From Nocardia camponoti (GTDB taxonomy: Bacteria; Actinomycetota; Actinomycetes; Mycobacteriales; Mycobacteriaceae): 64,000 nucleotides of DNA. The position numbers were made by a program, and so were the translations under genes. The stretch covers positions 1,629,570 through 1,693,569 of the forward strand of contig NZ_BMMW01000001.1 in the NCBI RefSeq assembly GCF_014646135.1. The letters are read 5' to 3'. Positions within the stretch are counted from its first letter, which is position 1; each line of letters starts with the position of its first letter. Below, piece by piece: positions 44,453-51,659 of the stretch. Under the pieces are notes generated by a model. The model was not told the origin of the DNA. It worked only from the letters and a program-made list of their open reading frames with translations, and made no database searches.

Positions 44453-44905
44453 TCAGAAATCGCGGTCGGTGGCCGGAATGATCGACGCATTCATGCTGTC
44501 AACGCGATCACTGACGGAGAGCCGGTTGGCGGCCCTGTCGACCGCCGCGAAGGCGGCCCGGTATGCGCCTGACCGGGTGCGGTAGCCGAGTTCGTCGGCG
44601 ATCTCCTGCCAGGTCCAACTGTCCAACCGCAGCATGACGGCTTCGGCTTGCCGTCGCTGACGCCATGATCGGCTCAGGGCCTGGTGACGCACGATGAATC
44701 GCATGATCACGTTGTAGGCGCTGGCGCGGTGGGCGTAGCCAAGCCGGTCGGCGACCTCCTGATAGGTAGCGCCATGGAGGTACAGCCCAACGGCGTTGGC
44801 TGCGCGAACCTGCTCGGCGATCGTGGCGCGAGCGGGGTTGCCCGGTCGGTTGTGGAATGGCCGGTGAGGCGAGTACGACGTTCCCCCGAAGTAGGTCTTG
44901 GGCAC
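44453..44905 (-). CDS. Tandem helix-turn-helix protein
   Basis: About 150 aa with two similar copies of one unit: VGLYLHGATYQEVADRLGYA (near 40) and VMLRLDSWTWQEIADELGYR (near 92), each looking like a homeodomain-type HTH. Two HTH units suggest binding to two half-sites. GTG at 44905 has AAAGGA upstream; the longer frame begins at 44920, overlapping the nuclease stop. Last gene of the rep-nuclease operon. No named family is recognised. Confidence 0.7.
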   Translation of the reverse strand: MPKTYFGGTSYSPHRPFHNRPGNPARATIAEQVRAANAVGLYLHGATYQEVADRLGYAHRASAYNVIMRFIVRHQALSRSWRQRRQAEAVMLRLDSWTWQEIADELGYRTRSGAYRAAFAAVDRAANRLSVSDRVDSMNASIIPATDRDF

Positions 44906-44916
44906 GGTCGATCCTT

Positions 44917-45333
44917 TCACTCGTTGTCAGCATTGCGTGTAGTGCAATTAGCAACGTCGTGGCGGACGCCGGTCAATATGGCTGCAAGATCGGCAAGGGT
45001 GAGCGTGACCCACTGCTGCCCAGGATCGCCGACCCCGTGCCGCTTGTGGACGACCACTCCGGCGAGCGCGTCATCATTGCCGCGTTCGTTCTCAGCTTCA
45101 GCTGCCCATCCGGCGAGATCGGTTCGGGCGGTGTTTTTGGCTTCTATGACGATGCGTCCACCGCCGGGCGCTCGAACACCGGATAGGTCGCCCCGGTCCT
45201 TGCGTCCGGTGCGTGCTCTGCGTTCGATCCGGTCATCTACGTGTTCGGCGAGGTAGCGGGCAATGGAGGTTTCGAACGCGGTTCCCGCCTTCTTCGCGCT
45301 GGTGCGGGTGCGGCGGCGTGCGGGCTGTGTCAC
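44917..45333 (-). CDS. PD-(D/E)XK nuclease, Holliday-junction-resolvase-like
   Basis: 138-aa basic protein with KKAGTAFETSIARYLAEH (N-terminal helix with Glu), RKDRGDLSGV (Asp), and RIVIEAKN (the E-x-K pair): the catalytic core of small PD-(D/E)XK nucleases. Similar proteins are found in actinophages and integrative elements, often annotated as resolvase-like. It overlaps the RepA-like gene by 4 bp, so it probably acts in the element's replication or recombination. Confidence 0.72.
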   Translation of the reverse strand: MTQPARRRTRTSAKKAGTAFETSIARYLAEHVDDRIERRARTGRKDRGDLSGVRAPGGGRIVIEAKNTARTDLAGWAAEAENERGNDDALAGVVVHKRHGVGDPGQQWVTLTLADLAAILTGVRHDVANCTTRNADNE

Positions 45334-46814
45334 CGTGCGGGCCCCTGCCCGACCATCACGCGGCGCTTCTCGTCGCGCGTTCGATGCTTCCAGACCAAGC
45401 TGCCGCTGTACTCCTTACCCGTCTTGGTTCGGTACCCGCCGCTATTGAGGGAATCAGCGATCTTGGCATCGCTAATTCCGTCGGCGTGAAGGCAGTGCAT
45501 CACATCCAGCGCGGTTTCGCCGACCTCATCGGTCGATTCCTGGGGCGCGTCCAATTCTGGCCGTACTCCGCTTTCGCTGACCGGTCCGAAGGCGGTCGCT
45601 CCTACTGTTCGCGAGTCGACCAGCGTAGGGCCAGCCGCCGCAGCGTCGGGCTTCTGCCCGATGGTCTGGCTAGCCGCCTTCCACGCCTTGAATGCGGCGC
45701 TGGCTCGTTTGTTGTTCCAGCGCAAGCACTCTCGCGCATCCTTGATCGTTTTCGGCGGCGGGTCGAGGGCGGCGATAGCGACGATATCGGCTTGCGGCAC
45801 GGCTTCTCCGGGATTGCGTTCGCCATCGTCAGGTGCCTTCACTTCGGGCCGCATCGACCCGTCGTCGCTGGGCCAGATGACGAACTTGCCCGCGAGCGGT
45901 TCCTTATCCGCGGTCGGGCTGTGCTGGCGTAGGCCGCCGTGGCGGTCCTTGTTGATCGTCAGGTGGGCGCTGCCGCCCTTGCCTGGTGTGAACGCCACGT
46001 CAACGGTCACTCGGATCGAACTCCCGCCGATGGCACGGGTTTTCGCGATCGTGCCACCGGGACCAAACCCACGTGACTCGCCGCCCTTGGCTAGGTGGTC
46101 GATGCCGATGACACACGCGCCAGTACGAACCAGGGGCTTGATCACGATGCGGTGGGTGTCGGTGAACTCGTCGGCGGAATTGCTTGAGCTGCCGTACAGG
46201 GGCAGCAACTCCCCGATGCTGTCGAGGACAACCAACGTCGGCCCCCAGGTCGCCATGTGGTCGGCGATGAGCCCCATTTCGCGGCGATCCTCGGGCTCGA
46301 TGTAGAGAAACCGATTGGGATCACTGAGCACGTCGACGGGTGCGCCCATCGCGAGCAATCGCCGGATCGTCGAGTCGGGGCCGTTGTGGTCGAGGTCGAC
46401 GCGCAGGACCCGGCCACCGGCGGCGAGTTCGGTCACGGTGGCGTAGTCGGTGAGCAAGGTCTTACCGCTCTCAGGATCGCCGAAGACGGCGTTGTACTGG
46501 TTTCGGTAGAAGAGTCCGACGCCATCCGTTCGGGCGCACACATCCGGGGTCGGAGGGTCGGGAAGCGTCCCGCCGAGCATCGCCGCCACGTTGAAGTAGG
46601 TAGGGAGCTGGAACGTTCCAGGAACGTTCTCGGAACGTTCTAAATCCTCAGGAACGATGTTGCCACGTTCCTCAGCTCGAAGACTCTCTGAGCTGCCGTT
46701 TTCCGGGTGGAGAACGTTCCGACCCTCTAGGCGCGGAACGTTCTCCACCCTGCTCCCCAGGTGCTTGCGGTGGATAGCCTTCACATCGGCCGCGCTTTCG
46801 ACCGTGCGCGTCAC
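45330..46814 (-). CDS. RepA-like AAA ATPase/helicase of the element
   Basis: 494-aa RecA-fold (AAA_25/RepA-type) ATPase: Walker A FGDPESGKT at about 110, Walker B LVVLDSIGELLPL, and GIDHLAKGG, typical of plasmid RepA helicases and phage replication proteins. The C-terminal part includes a helical region and an HTH-like ISDAKIADSLNSGGYRTKTG. Residues ~30-75 are low-complexity and encoded by DNA full of GGAACGTTCC-type palindromes. GTG at 46814 has GGAGG 7 nt upstream and overlaps the previous stop. Confidence 0.82.
   Translation of the reverse strand: MTRTVESAADVKAIHRKHLGSRVENVPRLEGRNVLHPENGSSESLRAEERGNIVPEDLERSENVPGTFQLPTYFNVAAMLGGTLPDPPTPDVCARTDGVGLFYRNQYNAVFGDPESGKTLLTDYATVTELAAGGRVLRVDLDHNGPDSTIRRLLAMGAPVDVLSDPNRFLYIEPEDRREMGLIADHMATWGPTLVVLDSIGELLPLYGSSSNSADEFTDTHRIVIKPLVRTGACVIGIDHLAKGGESRGFGPGGTIAKTRAIGGSSIRVTVDVAFTPGKGGSAHLTINKDRHGGLRQHSPTADKEPLAGKFVIWPSDDGSMRPEVKAPDDGERNPGEAVPQADIVAIAALDPPPKTIKDARECLRWNNKRASAAFKAWKAASQTIGQKPDAAAAGPTLVDSRTVGATAFGPVSESGVRPELDAPQESTDEVGETALDVMHCLHADGISDAKIADSLNSGGYRTKTGKEYSGSLVWKHRTRDEKRRVMVGQGPAR
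46609..46748. repeat. Iteron-like cluster of GGAACGTTCC palindromes
   Basis: In 140 bp there are five near-identical decamers: a perfect TGGAACGTTCCA (46609-46620), then GGAACGTTCT at 46621 and 46632, AGAACGTTCC at 46711 and GGAACGTTCT at 46735; a broken sixth (46651-46671) is split. The last two form a perfect 14-bp inverted repeat. They lie inside the 5' coding part of the RepA-like gene, a place expected for an initiator's own binding sites or origin. Confidence 0.7.
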
Positions 46815-47173
46815 GCGCGTTCCTCCTGCCACTTAACCAAGGCGAGGATCATCCACCCCGCGCCGTTGGTCCATCGACCTGCTTCGGCGATTTCGCCGAG
46901 ATCAAGTTGCCGTTGGGCTTCGGTCAGCACCTCGCGAATTTGCCGCCCGACCCGCTGTTCCACCGCTGTCTGTTGCAGTCGGGCAGTAACGGCGGTTGGG
47001 TTGTGCTGCCCGACGTAGCGGCCATAGCCGCTACCGAAAAATGGTGGGTCGGTGTAGGCGTCAAGTTCGGCGCGAGCGTGTCGGACGAAGAACGCGATAT
47101 CCTGGGTACGGTCACGCCGACCGATTGCCGCCCCGGTGTTCCTCGCGCCGGGGCGCGTTGCTTTCTGGGTCAT
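46811..47173 (-). CDS. Hypothetical protein of the element
   Basis: 120-aa protein, mostly helical after a basic N-terminus: FFVRHARAELDAYTDPPFFGSGYGRYVGQHNPTAVTARLQQ, then REVLTEAQRQLDLGEIAEAGRWTNGAGWMILALVKWQEE. No family recognised. It overlaps the RepA-like gene start by 4 bp and is therefore co-translated with it, which suggests a replication accessory role. Confidence 0.65.
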   Translation of the reverse strand: MTQKATRPGARNTGAAIGRRDRTQDIAFFVRHARAELDAYTDPPFFGSGYGRYVGQHNPTAVTARLQQTAVEQRVGRQIREVLTEAQRQLDLGEIAEAGRWTNGAGWMILALVKWQEERA

Positions 47174-47215
47174 GCCAATTCCTTCCTCGATGGTCTTGAG
47201 ACCAATCCCGTCGCG

Positions 47216-47428
47216 CTAGTCAGCGACCTGGAGCAGCCGAAGCAGGGCGGCGGTTGGGACTCGGCGGCGGCGAACGCCTAGGGCGATGGTTGGCAGGTGG
47301 CCGCTGCGCGCCATCGCGTAGGCGTATGAGCGGCTGATGCCAAGGAGCTTCCCGGCGTCTTCGATTGAGACCGTGGGATGTTGGCGAAGCGATTCGATAT
47401 CCGGTGTGTCCGTTGGTGTCTGCGACAT
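47216..47428 (-). CDS. xis: Excisionase-like HTH protein
   Basis: 70-aa MerR/excisionase-type winged helix protein: VSIEDAGKLLGISRSYAYAMARSGHLPTIALGVRRRRVPTAALLRLL. Such proteins bend DNA at the att arms and direct the integrase toward excision. It is divergent from the integrase operon and starts the leftward rep operon, as in actinobacterial integrative elements. Confidence 0.85.
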   Translation of the reverse strand: MSQTPTDTPDIESLRQHPTVSIEDAGKLLGISRSYAYAMARSGHLPTIALGVRRRRVPTAALLRLLQVAD

Positions 47429-47483
47429 GCCTTGACTGTGCCCGTTAGATATACCGTTGTCTAGTACGTGCTACGGTACGAAT

Positions 47484-48029
47484 ATGAAGCGTGAGCAACT
47501 GGAATTCATACCGCCACATGCGAAGCTCGGCGATGTCCGTGACATTTCCGTCGCGTCCGGGCCGCACCCGATGCATGTCCTTCTCTGGGGGCATCTCTTT
47601 TCCTACGAATACAACTGGGCCATGGTTGACGGCGTCCCCCGAGTTACTGACCTGCGCGTGAAGCCGCTACTGCCCGATGTCGCTCTTACGGCACGCGATC
47701 TTCATCGAATTCCGTTGCAGCGGTTAGCTTCTGCTGGCGCGATGACAATGGGCGGGGGCGAGTTCGATTGGGCTCGGTTCGGTCAACCGGAAGTGCTTCC
47801 GCCGCAGAAGCCAGGTCCTCGGGGCTATGACGATGAGTTCTACGCCGAGATTGCTGTACTTGCCCGGTTCGCTGCGGCGAGTCACTTCAGCGTGCGCCAG
47901 CACATCGCCAAGGCGAAGTCCGTGAGCGCGCACACGGCAGACAAGTGGCTGAAGGAATGCCGCAAGCGCGATCTGCTCACCCCCGGCGAACTTCGCCGGA
48001 ACAACCAGAAGGGCAACGACCAGTCATGA
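47484..48029 (+). CDS. Hypothetical protein coupled to integrase
   Basis: 181-aa protein with no recognised family. The central part has LWGHLFSYEYNWAMVDGVPRVTDLRVKP and the C-terminal part is helical (YAEIAVLARFAAASHFSVRQHIAKAKSVSAHTADKWLKECRKRDLL), with the look of a winged-helix or HTH domain also seen in integrative-element regulators. ATG at 47484; its stop overlaps the integrase ATG (ATGA), so it is produced with the integrase. Confidence 0.65.
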   Translation: MKREQLEFIPPHAKLGDVRDISVASGPHPMHVLLWGHLFSYEYNWAMVDGVPRVTDLRVKPLLPDVALTARDLHRIPLQRLASAGAMTMGGGEFDWARFGQPEVLPPQKPGPRGYDDEFYAEIAVLARFAAASHFSVRQHIAKAKSVSAHTADKWLKECRKRDLLTPGELRRNNQKGNDQS

Positions 48030-49201
48030 CCGACGACACTACCGACCAGCGCGCCGCGCGTACCGATAGCTCAATCACGCGCCTGCCCAACGGCAAAGGC
48101 TGGCGCGCTCGGCCAACCTTGGGGACCGATCCCGTCACCAGCAAGCAGGTACGCCCGACCAAGGTGTTCGCCACCAAGAAGGCCGCACAGGATTGGGTAT
48201 CCGAGCAGCGGACGAACTGGGACAAACGGACATGGGCGGCGCGCTCGGAACGGACATTCGCCGAAGCTGCGGACCACTGGCTGAAACTGCGTGATGCGGA
48301 TGACGGAGTGCGCGCGAATTCGGTTCGGGCTGACCGGGAATCGTTGGCCTACGCCAGGCGCGCCTTCGGCGAGACCGCCATTCAGAAGATCACGCCCGAA
48401 GCGCTCACCGATTGGTCGATCGGAATGACCCGCAAGTCCGGTGAACCGCTCGCCGCCGCTACCAAGCGGCGCGCGATCGTCATCACGCAGGCGGTGTTCG
48501 CGCACGCGGTCACGATGCGGTGGCTATCGCATGATCCCGCCGCGCACCTCAAGCCGCCCTCGCAGAAAGTCGTCGTCGCGGCTAAAGAGAGTGACGTGTG
48601 GACGCCCAAACAGATGAAGGCGTTCCTTGACTCGGTGGCAGACCATCGTCTTGCCGGGTGCTTCGCCTTGACGCTGCTCGGTCTGCGGCGCGAAGAAGTT
48701 GGCGGTCTGCGTTGGTCGGACATCGACCTGGCGAAGGCGACGCTGAGCATCATCCAGGCGCGCGTTGATGTGAACGGCGTCGACACGATCGACGACCCCA
48801 AGAACGCGCGCAGCGTTCGCACGTTGCCGATCCCGCCGCGCGAGCTGGCTTTGCTCAAGACGATGCACATCACGCACAAGCGCGAACGCCTTGCGGTCGG
48901 TCACCCGCTCGCCGCCAATGACCTCATCCTGGCTCGGATTGATGGCAAGCAATTGCCGGTGCGCGACTACACCCGACTGTTCGCTGAGCGCCGCAAGGCG
49001 GCGAAGCTCCCGGCGATCACGCTGCGGAACTTGCGGCACAGTTCGGTGTCTCGAATGCGCGCGATGGGGATCGCCGCTGATGTGGTCGCAGCCTGGCACG
49101 GGCATTCGGAACGCATGACGCAGATGGTCTACGGGCGGGTGAGCGACGACCGATTGACTGCCGCTTCGGCCGAACTCTCGAAAGCGGTAGGACAGAGTTA
49201 G
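48026..49201 (+). CDS. int: Tyrosine site-specific integrase
   Basis: 391-aa phage/ICE-type tyrosine recombinase. N-terminal arm-binding AP2-like region (GWRARPTLGTDPVTSKQVRPTKVFATKKAAQDWV), core-binding helical domain, and a catalytic domain with Arg in LLGLRREEVGGLRWSDID, box II RNLRHSSVSR (first His replaced by Arg), WHGHSE, and the nucleophile Tyr in QMVYGRVSDDR. It ends 77 bp from the att repeat and tRNA-Ala, the expected target. Confidence 0.95.
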   Translation: MTDDTTDQRAARTDSSITRLPNGKGWRARPTLGTDPVTSKQVRPTKVFATKKAAQDWVSEQRTNWDKRTWAARSERTFAEAADHWLKLRDADDGVRANSVRADRESLAYARRAFGETAIQKITPEALTDWSIGMTRKSGEPLAAATKRRAIVITQAVFAHAVTMRWLSHDPAAHLKPPSQKVVVAAKESDVWTPKQMKAFLDSVADHRLAGCFALTLLGLRREEVGGLRWSDIDLAKATLSIIQARVDVNGVDTIDDPKNARSVRTLPIPPRELALLKTMHITHKRERLAVGHPLAANDLILARIDGKQLPVRDYTRLFAERRKAAKLPAITLRNLRHSSVSRMRAMGIAADVVAAWHGHSERMTQMVYGRVSDDRLTAASAELSKAVGQS

Positions 49202-49235
49202 GACATCGTGTTGATGAAGGACATAGGCCAGGACA
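49188..49235. promoter_or_regulatory. Candidate integrase arm-type sites, right arm
   Basis: Four AGGACA copies at 49189, 49200, 49218 and 49230, spaced by about one helical turn or two, between the integrase stop and attR. The first pair is the same 18-bp unit as at 42573-42590. Confidence 0.5.
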
Positions 49236-49238
49236 AAA

Positions 49239-49274
49239 AGAAACCCCCTCCGACGCAGGTCAGAGAGGGTTTCT
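49239..49274. terminator. Terminator between integrase and tRNA-Ala
   Basis: Imperfect hairpin with 8-bp outer stem AGAAACCC/GGGTTTCT plus inner CTC/GAG and GAC/GTC pairs. It can serve the tRNA-Ala transcript (minus strand) and the integrase message; it replaces the hairpin displaced to 42386-42417. Confidence 0.65.
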
Positions 49275-49278
49275 TACG

Positions 49279-49326
49279 AGTGGAGCTAAGGGGACTCGAA
49301 CCCCTGACCCCCACACTGCCAGTGTG
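49279..49326. repeat. attR: 48-bp repeat within tRNA-Ala
   Basis: Identical to 42422-42469. Here it forms the 3' 46 nt of the intact tRNA-Ala plus two flanking bases, so integration keeps the tRNA functional. Confidence 0.95.
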
Positions 49327-49353
49327 GTGCGCTACCAGCTGCGCCATAGCCCC
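49281..49353 (-). tRNA. tRNA-Ala (anticodon GGC)
   Basis: A 73-nt cloverleaf: acceptor GGGGCTA with TAGCTCC, D-arm GCGCAGCTGGTAGCGC, anticodon stem CCACA/TGTGG with loop CTGGCAG (anticodon GGC), and T-loop TTCGAGT. CCA is not encoded. It is the integration target of the adjoining element. Confidence 0.96.
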
Positions 49354-49538
49354 GTGTTCTTTTGTCTCAGCCGCTCTCGCTGCTGACCTGAACGAAGTTA
49401 CACCATGCTTCGCGGCGACTACAAATCGGCTGGTAGATGGGTGAAAAGTGACGATTTCACTGCGGCGAAACAGTCGGGTGAGGGGTGCGCACATCCTCCG
49501 CGACGCGTAAGATGTGCGCAAGCTCACGCCCGAGTGGC

Positions 49539-50282
49539 CTATGGGGCCACCTTGTTCACCCAGTTCTCGTCCTTCGTGTCGATGCGCGTCGTGCCCTGGA
49601 ATACCGACGGGGTCGCCACCTGGCCGTCGAGTCGCTTGCTCAAATCCTGCTGGCCCGAATGGTCGGCCGCCTTCGCCGTCGCTAATTGCGCGCCGCTCGT
49701 GATGCACGTCGCCACCGATTCGGGTGCGCCGGATTCCTTGGCGATCGCGGCCAACGCGGCGTTGTCGAGGTCGGGGGCGCCGCCCTCTTCGGGCTGCTTC
49801 GTGGTGAACAGCGTCGAATGGAACGCGCTGTACACCGGGCCCGAACCGCCTTGTGCCACACAAAGATTCGCTGCCGATGCGCGCGTGGAATAGTCCTTGC
49901 TCTTGGACTGCGGGTCGAGGAAGGTCAGCAGGTGGTAGTTCACCGCCAGCTTGCCCTCATCCATCTTCTTCGCGATTTCCTGACCGTAAACCCGCTCCAA
50001 CGCGCCACACGCCGGGCACAGCGGGTCTTCGAACATTTCGATCGTCACCGCCGCATCGGGCTTGCCAACTCGAATCACGCCATCGGGCTGCACCGACGAA
50101 ACCACCGCGGTGTTGTGCACGTTGCCGTAGCCGTCGTCGCGGACGGCGACCGGGTCATGACGGCCAGCGATCAACCAAAACGCGACCACAAGGCCGATCA
50201 GCACCAGCGCGACCGCCGCCAACGCGTAGGTGGTGCGGCTCGAAACGGGACGGGGAGTGTGCGGGGAACCTGCTGTACTCAC
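49539..50282 (-). CDS. DsbA-like thioredoxin-fold membrane-anchored protein
   Basis: About 247 aa: an N-terminal membrane anchor (TYALAAVALVLIGLVVAFWLIAG), then a DsbA/Thioredoxin_4 domain with CPAC in EMFEDPLCPACGALERVYG, and a second Cys pair (NLCVA and TCITSG). It probably forms or isomerises disulfides in exported proteins. GTG 50282 gives a normal N-terminus; an upstream ATG at 50342 adds 20 residues. Followed on the same strand by MFS and pgm genes in a likely operon. Confidence 0.85.
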   Translation of the reverse strand: MSTAGSPHTPRPVSSRTTYALAAVALVLIGLVVAFWLIAGRHDPVAVRDDGYGNVHNTAVVSSVQPDGVIRVGKPDAAVTIEMFEDPLCPACGALERVYGQEIAKKMDEGKLAVNYHLLTFLDPQSKSKDYSTRASAANLCVAQGGSGPVYSAFHSTLFTTKQPEEGGAPDLDNAALAAIAKESGAPESVATCITSGAQLATAKAADHSGQQDLSKRLDGQVATPSVFQGTTRIDTKDENWVNKVAP

Positions 50283-50357
50283 GGTGTCCACTCTGCCTGA
50301 ACCCGCGCACAAGCCCGTCACCCGCCACGCGCGGTCCGACAAAACCGGCTGCCCCGC

Positions 50358-51659
50358 TCACTCCTTCGACCCCGGCAACGCCCCCGTGCGCTCAACCGGC
50401 ACCCCATCAGGACACCCGTCACACGTACATCGCGGATCAACCCCATCCCCGGCATGCCCGTCGACATGCTCAGGGTCTTCCGGATGCGCGATCGTCGACG
50501 GCTCCGGCGTGACCACCCACAACGCCGCCGACGCCGCGAGCAACGCACCCGTGCCCAACATGCCAATCCCAAACGACGTGCGCTCAGCAACCCAGCCCAG
50601 CACAACCGGCCCAACGACGGTCCCCAAGTCGCCAGCCATCTGGAACCCAGCCAACACCGGACCGCCGCGCGCCCGCGACCCAATAACGTCGGCTAACGCG
50701 GCCTGCTGCGTCGGTGTGAACATCCCCGACCCAACCCCCGCGACGAACGACGCGACAAACAACCACAGCAAGGTAGGCGACAACCCCAACGCGACCATGC
50801 CAACCGCGCAGATCGCTGACCCCGCGACGAGGAACGGTTTGCGCCCAAACCGGTCGGAGAGCCGCCCAGAAACGAAGAGCACCGCCGCGTTGCCCGCGGC
50901 GAACACCGTGAGCGCGACACCCGACATCGACACGTCGTGATGCAGCACCTCAACAACGATCAACGGCACCAACGCCATTCGCACGCCAAACACCGCAGCG
51001 CCGGTCGCGAAGTTCGAAACCAGCACCGCGCGATAAGCGGGCACGCTCAACGCTTCCCGAAACCCAAACGCGGGCGCGGCACGCTCACTCGCCAACTCGG
51101 CAGCCGGTTCGCGCAACCCGAGGAACACAATCACGCACACGATCAGCAGCGCGACCGCGTAAATGACGAACGGCGCACGCAACCCGAAACCCGCGAACGC
51201 ACTCCCAACGAGCGGCCCGACCAGCGTGCCAACAAGGAAGCTCGTTGAATACAACCCAGAAACCCGACCACGCTGGGCAGGCGGCGAAATGCGAATAACC
51301 AACGCCATCGACGACACCGTGAACATCGTCGACCCGATGCCACCAAGCGACCGCAACACAAGCAACTGCCAATACGACTGCGCGAACGCGCACGCCCCGG
51401 TCGACAACGCGACGATCGCGATGCCGGTCATATAAACCCGCCGCTCCCCCAGCTTTTGCACTAACTTGCCGCTGGCAGGCGCGAAAACCAACCGCATCAA
51501 CGCGAACGCGCTCACGATCGCCGACGCGGCAGCGATGCCAACCCCGAACTCCCGCGCGAACTGCGGCAGCACCGGCGCGACCAGTCCGAACCCCAGCGCG
51601 ATCACGAACGAAGCCGCGATCAGTACCCAAATCTCGGCGGGCAACCGCGCCTTTGTCAC
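50358..51659 (-). CDS. MFS transporter (DHA1-type, 12 TM)
   Basis: 433-aa major facilitator with about 12 hydrophobic segments, the loop motif GKLVQKLGERRVYMTG between helices 2 and 3, and the matching second-half motif GRLSDRFGRKPFLVAG. The hydrophilic tail contains CTCDGC, an unusual Cys-rich end of unknown significance. Its start overlaps the pgm stop by 4 bp. Likely a drug/metabolite exporter; substrate unknown. Confidence 0.9.
   Translation of the reverse strand: MTKARLPAEIWVLIAASFVIALGFGLVAPVLPQFAREFGVGIAAASAIVSAFALMRLVFAPASGKLVQKLGERRVYMTGIAIVALSTGACAFAQSYWQLLVLRSLGGIGSTMFTVSSMALVIRISPPAQRGRVSGLYSTSFLVGTLVGPLVGSAFAGFGLRAPFVIYAVALLIVCVIVFLGLREPAAELASERAAPAFGFREALSVPAYRAVLVSNFATGAAVFGVRMALVPLIVVEVLHHDVSMSGVALTVFAAGNAAVLFVSGRLSDRFGRKPFLVAGSAICAVGMVALGLSPTLLWLFVASFVAGVGSGMFTPTQQAALADVIGSRARGGPVLAGFQMAGDLGTVVGPVVLGWVAERTSFGIGMLGTGALLAASAALWVVTPEPSTIAHPEDPEHVDGHAGDGVDPRCTCDGCPDGVPVERTGALPGSKE

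Larger units (their letters stand above)
42422..49326. mobile_element. Integrated element in tRNA-Ala(GGC), 6.9 kb
   Basis: Bounded by identical 48-bp direct repeats (42422-42469 and 49279-49326) corresponding to the 3' part of tRNA-Ala. It encodes a tyrosine integrase next to attR, an excisionase-like protein, a RepA-like ATPase with internal iteron-like palindromes, a nuclease, small HTH and zinc-ribbon proteins, and an XRE/TPR regulator. No FtsK/Tra transfer protein and no capsid or terminase large subunit is recognised, so it is a minimal integrative plasmid-like or satellite element. Confidence 0.9.

Noticed and set aside
44342..44572. 76-codon frame on the plus strand
   Set aside because: It overlaps the zinc-ribbon frame and the tandem-HTH gene, has no ribosome site and no motif.
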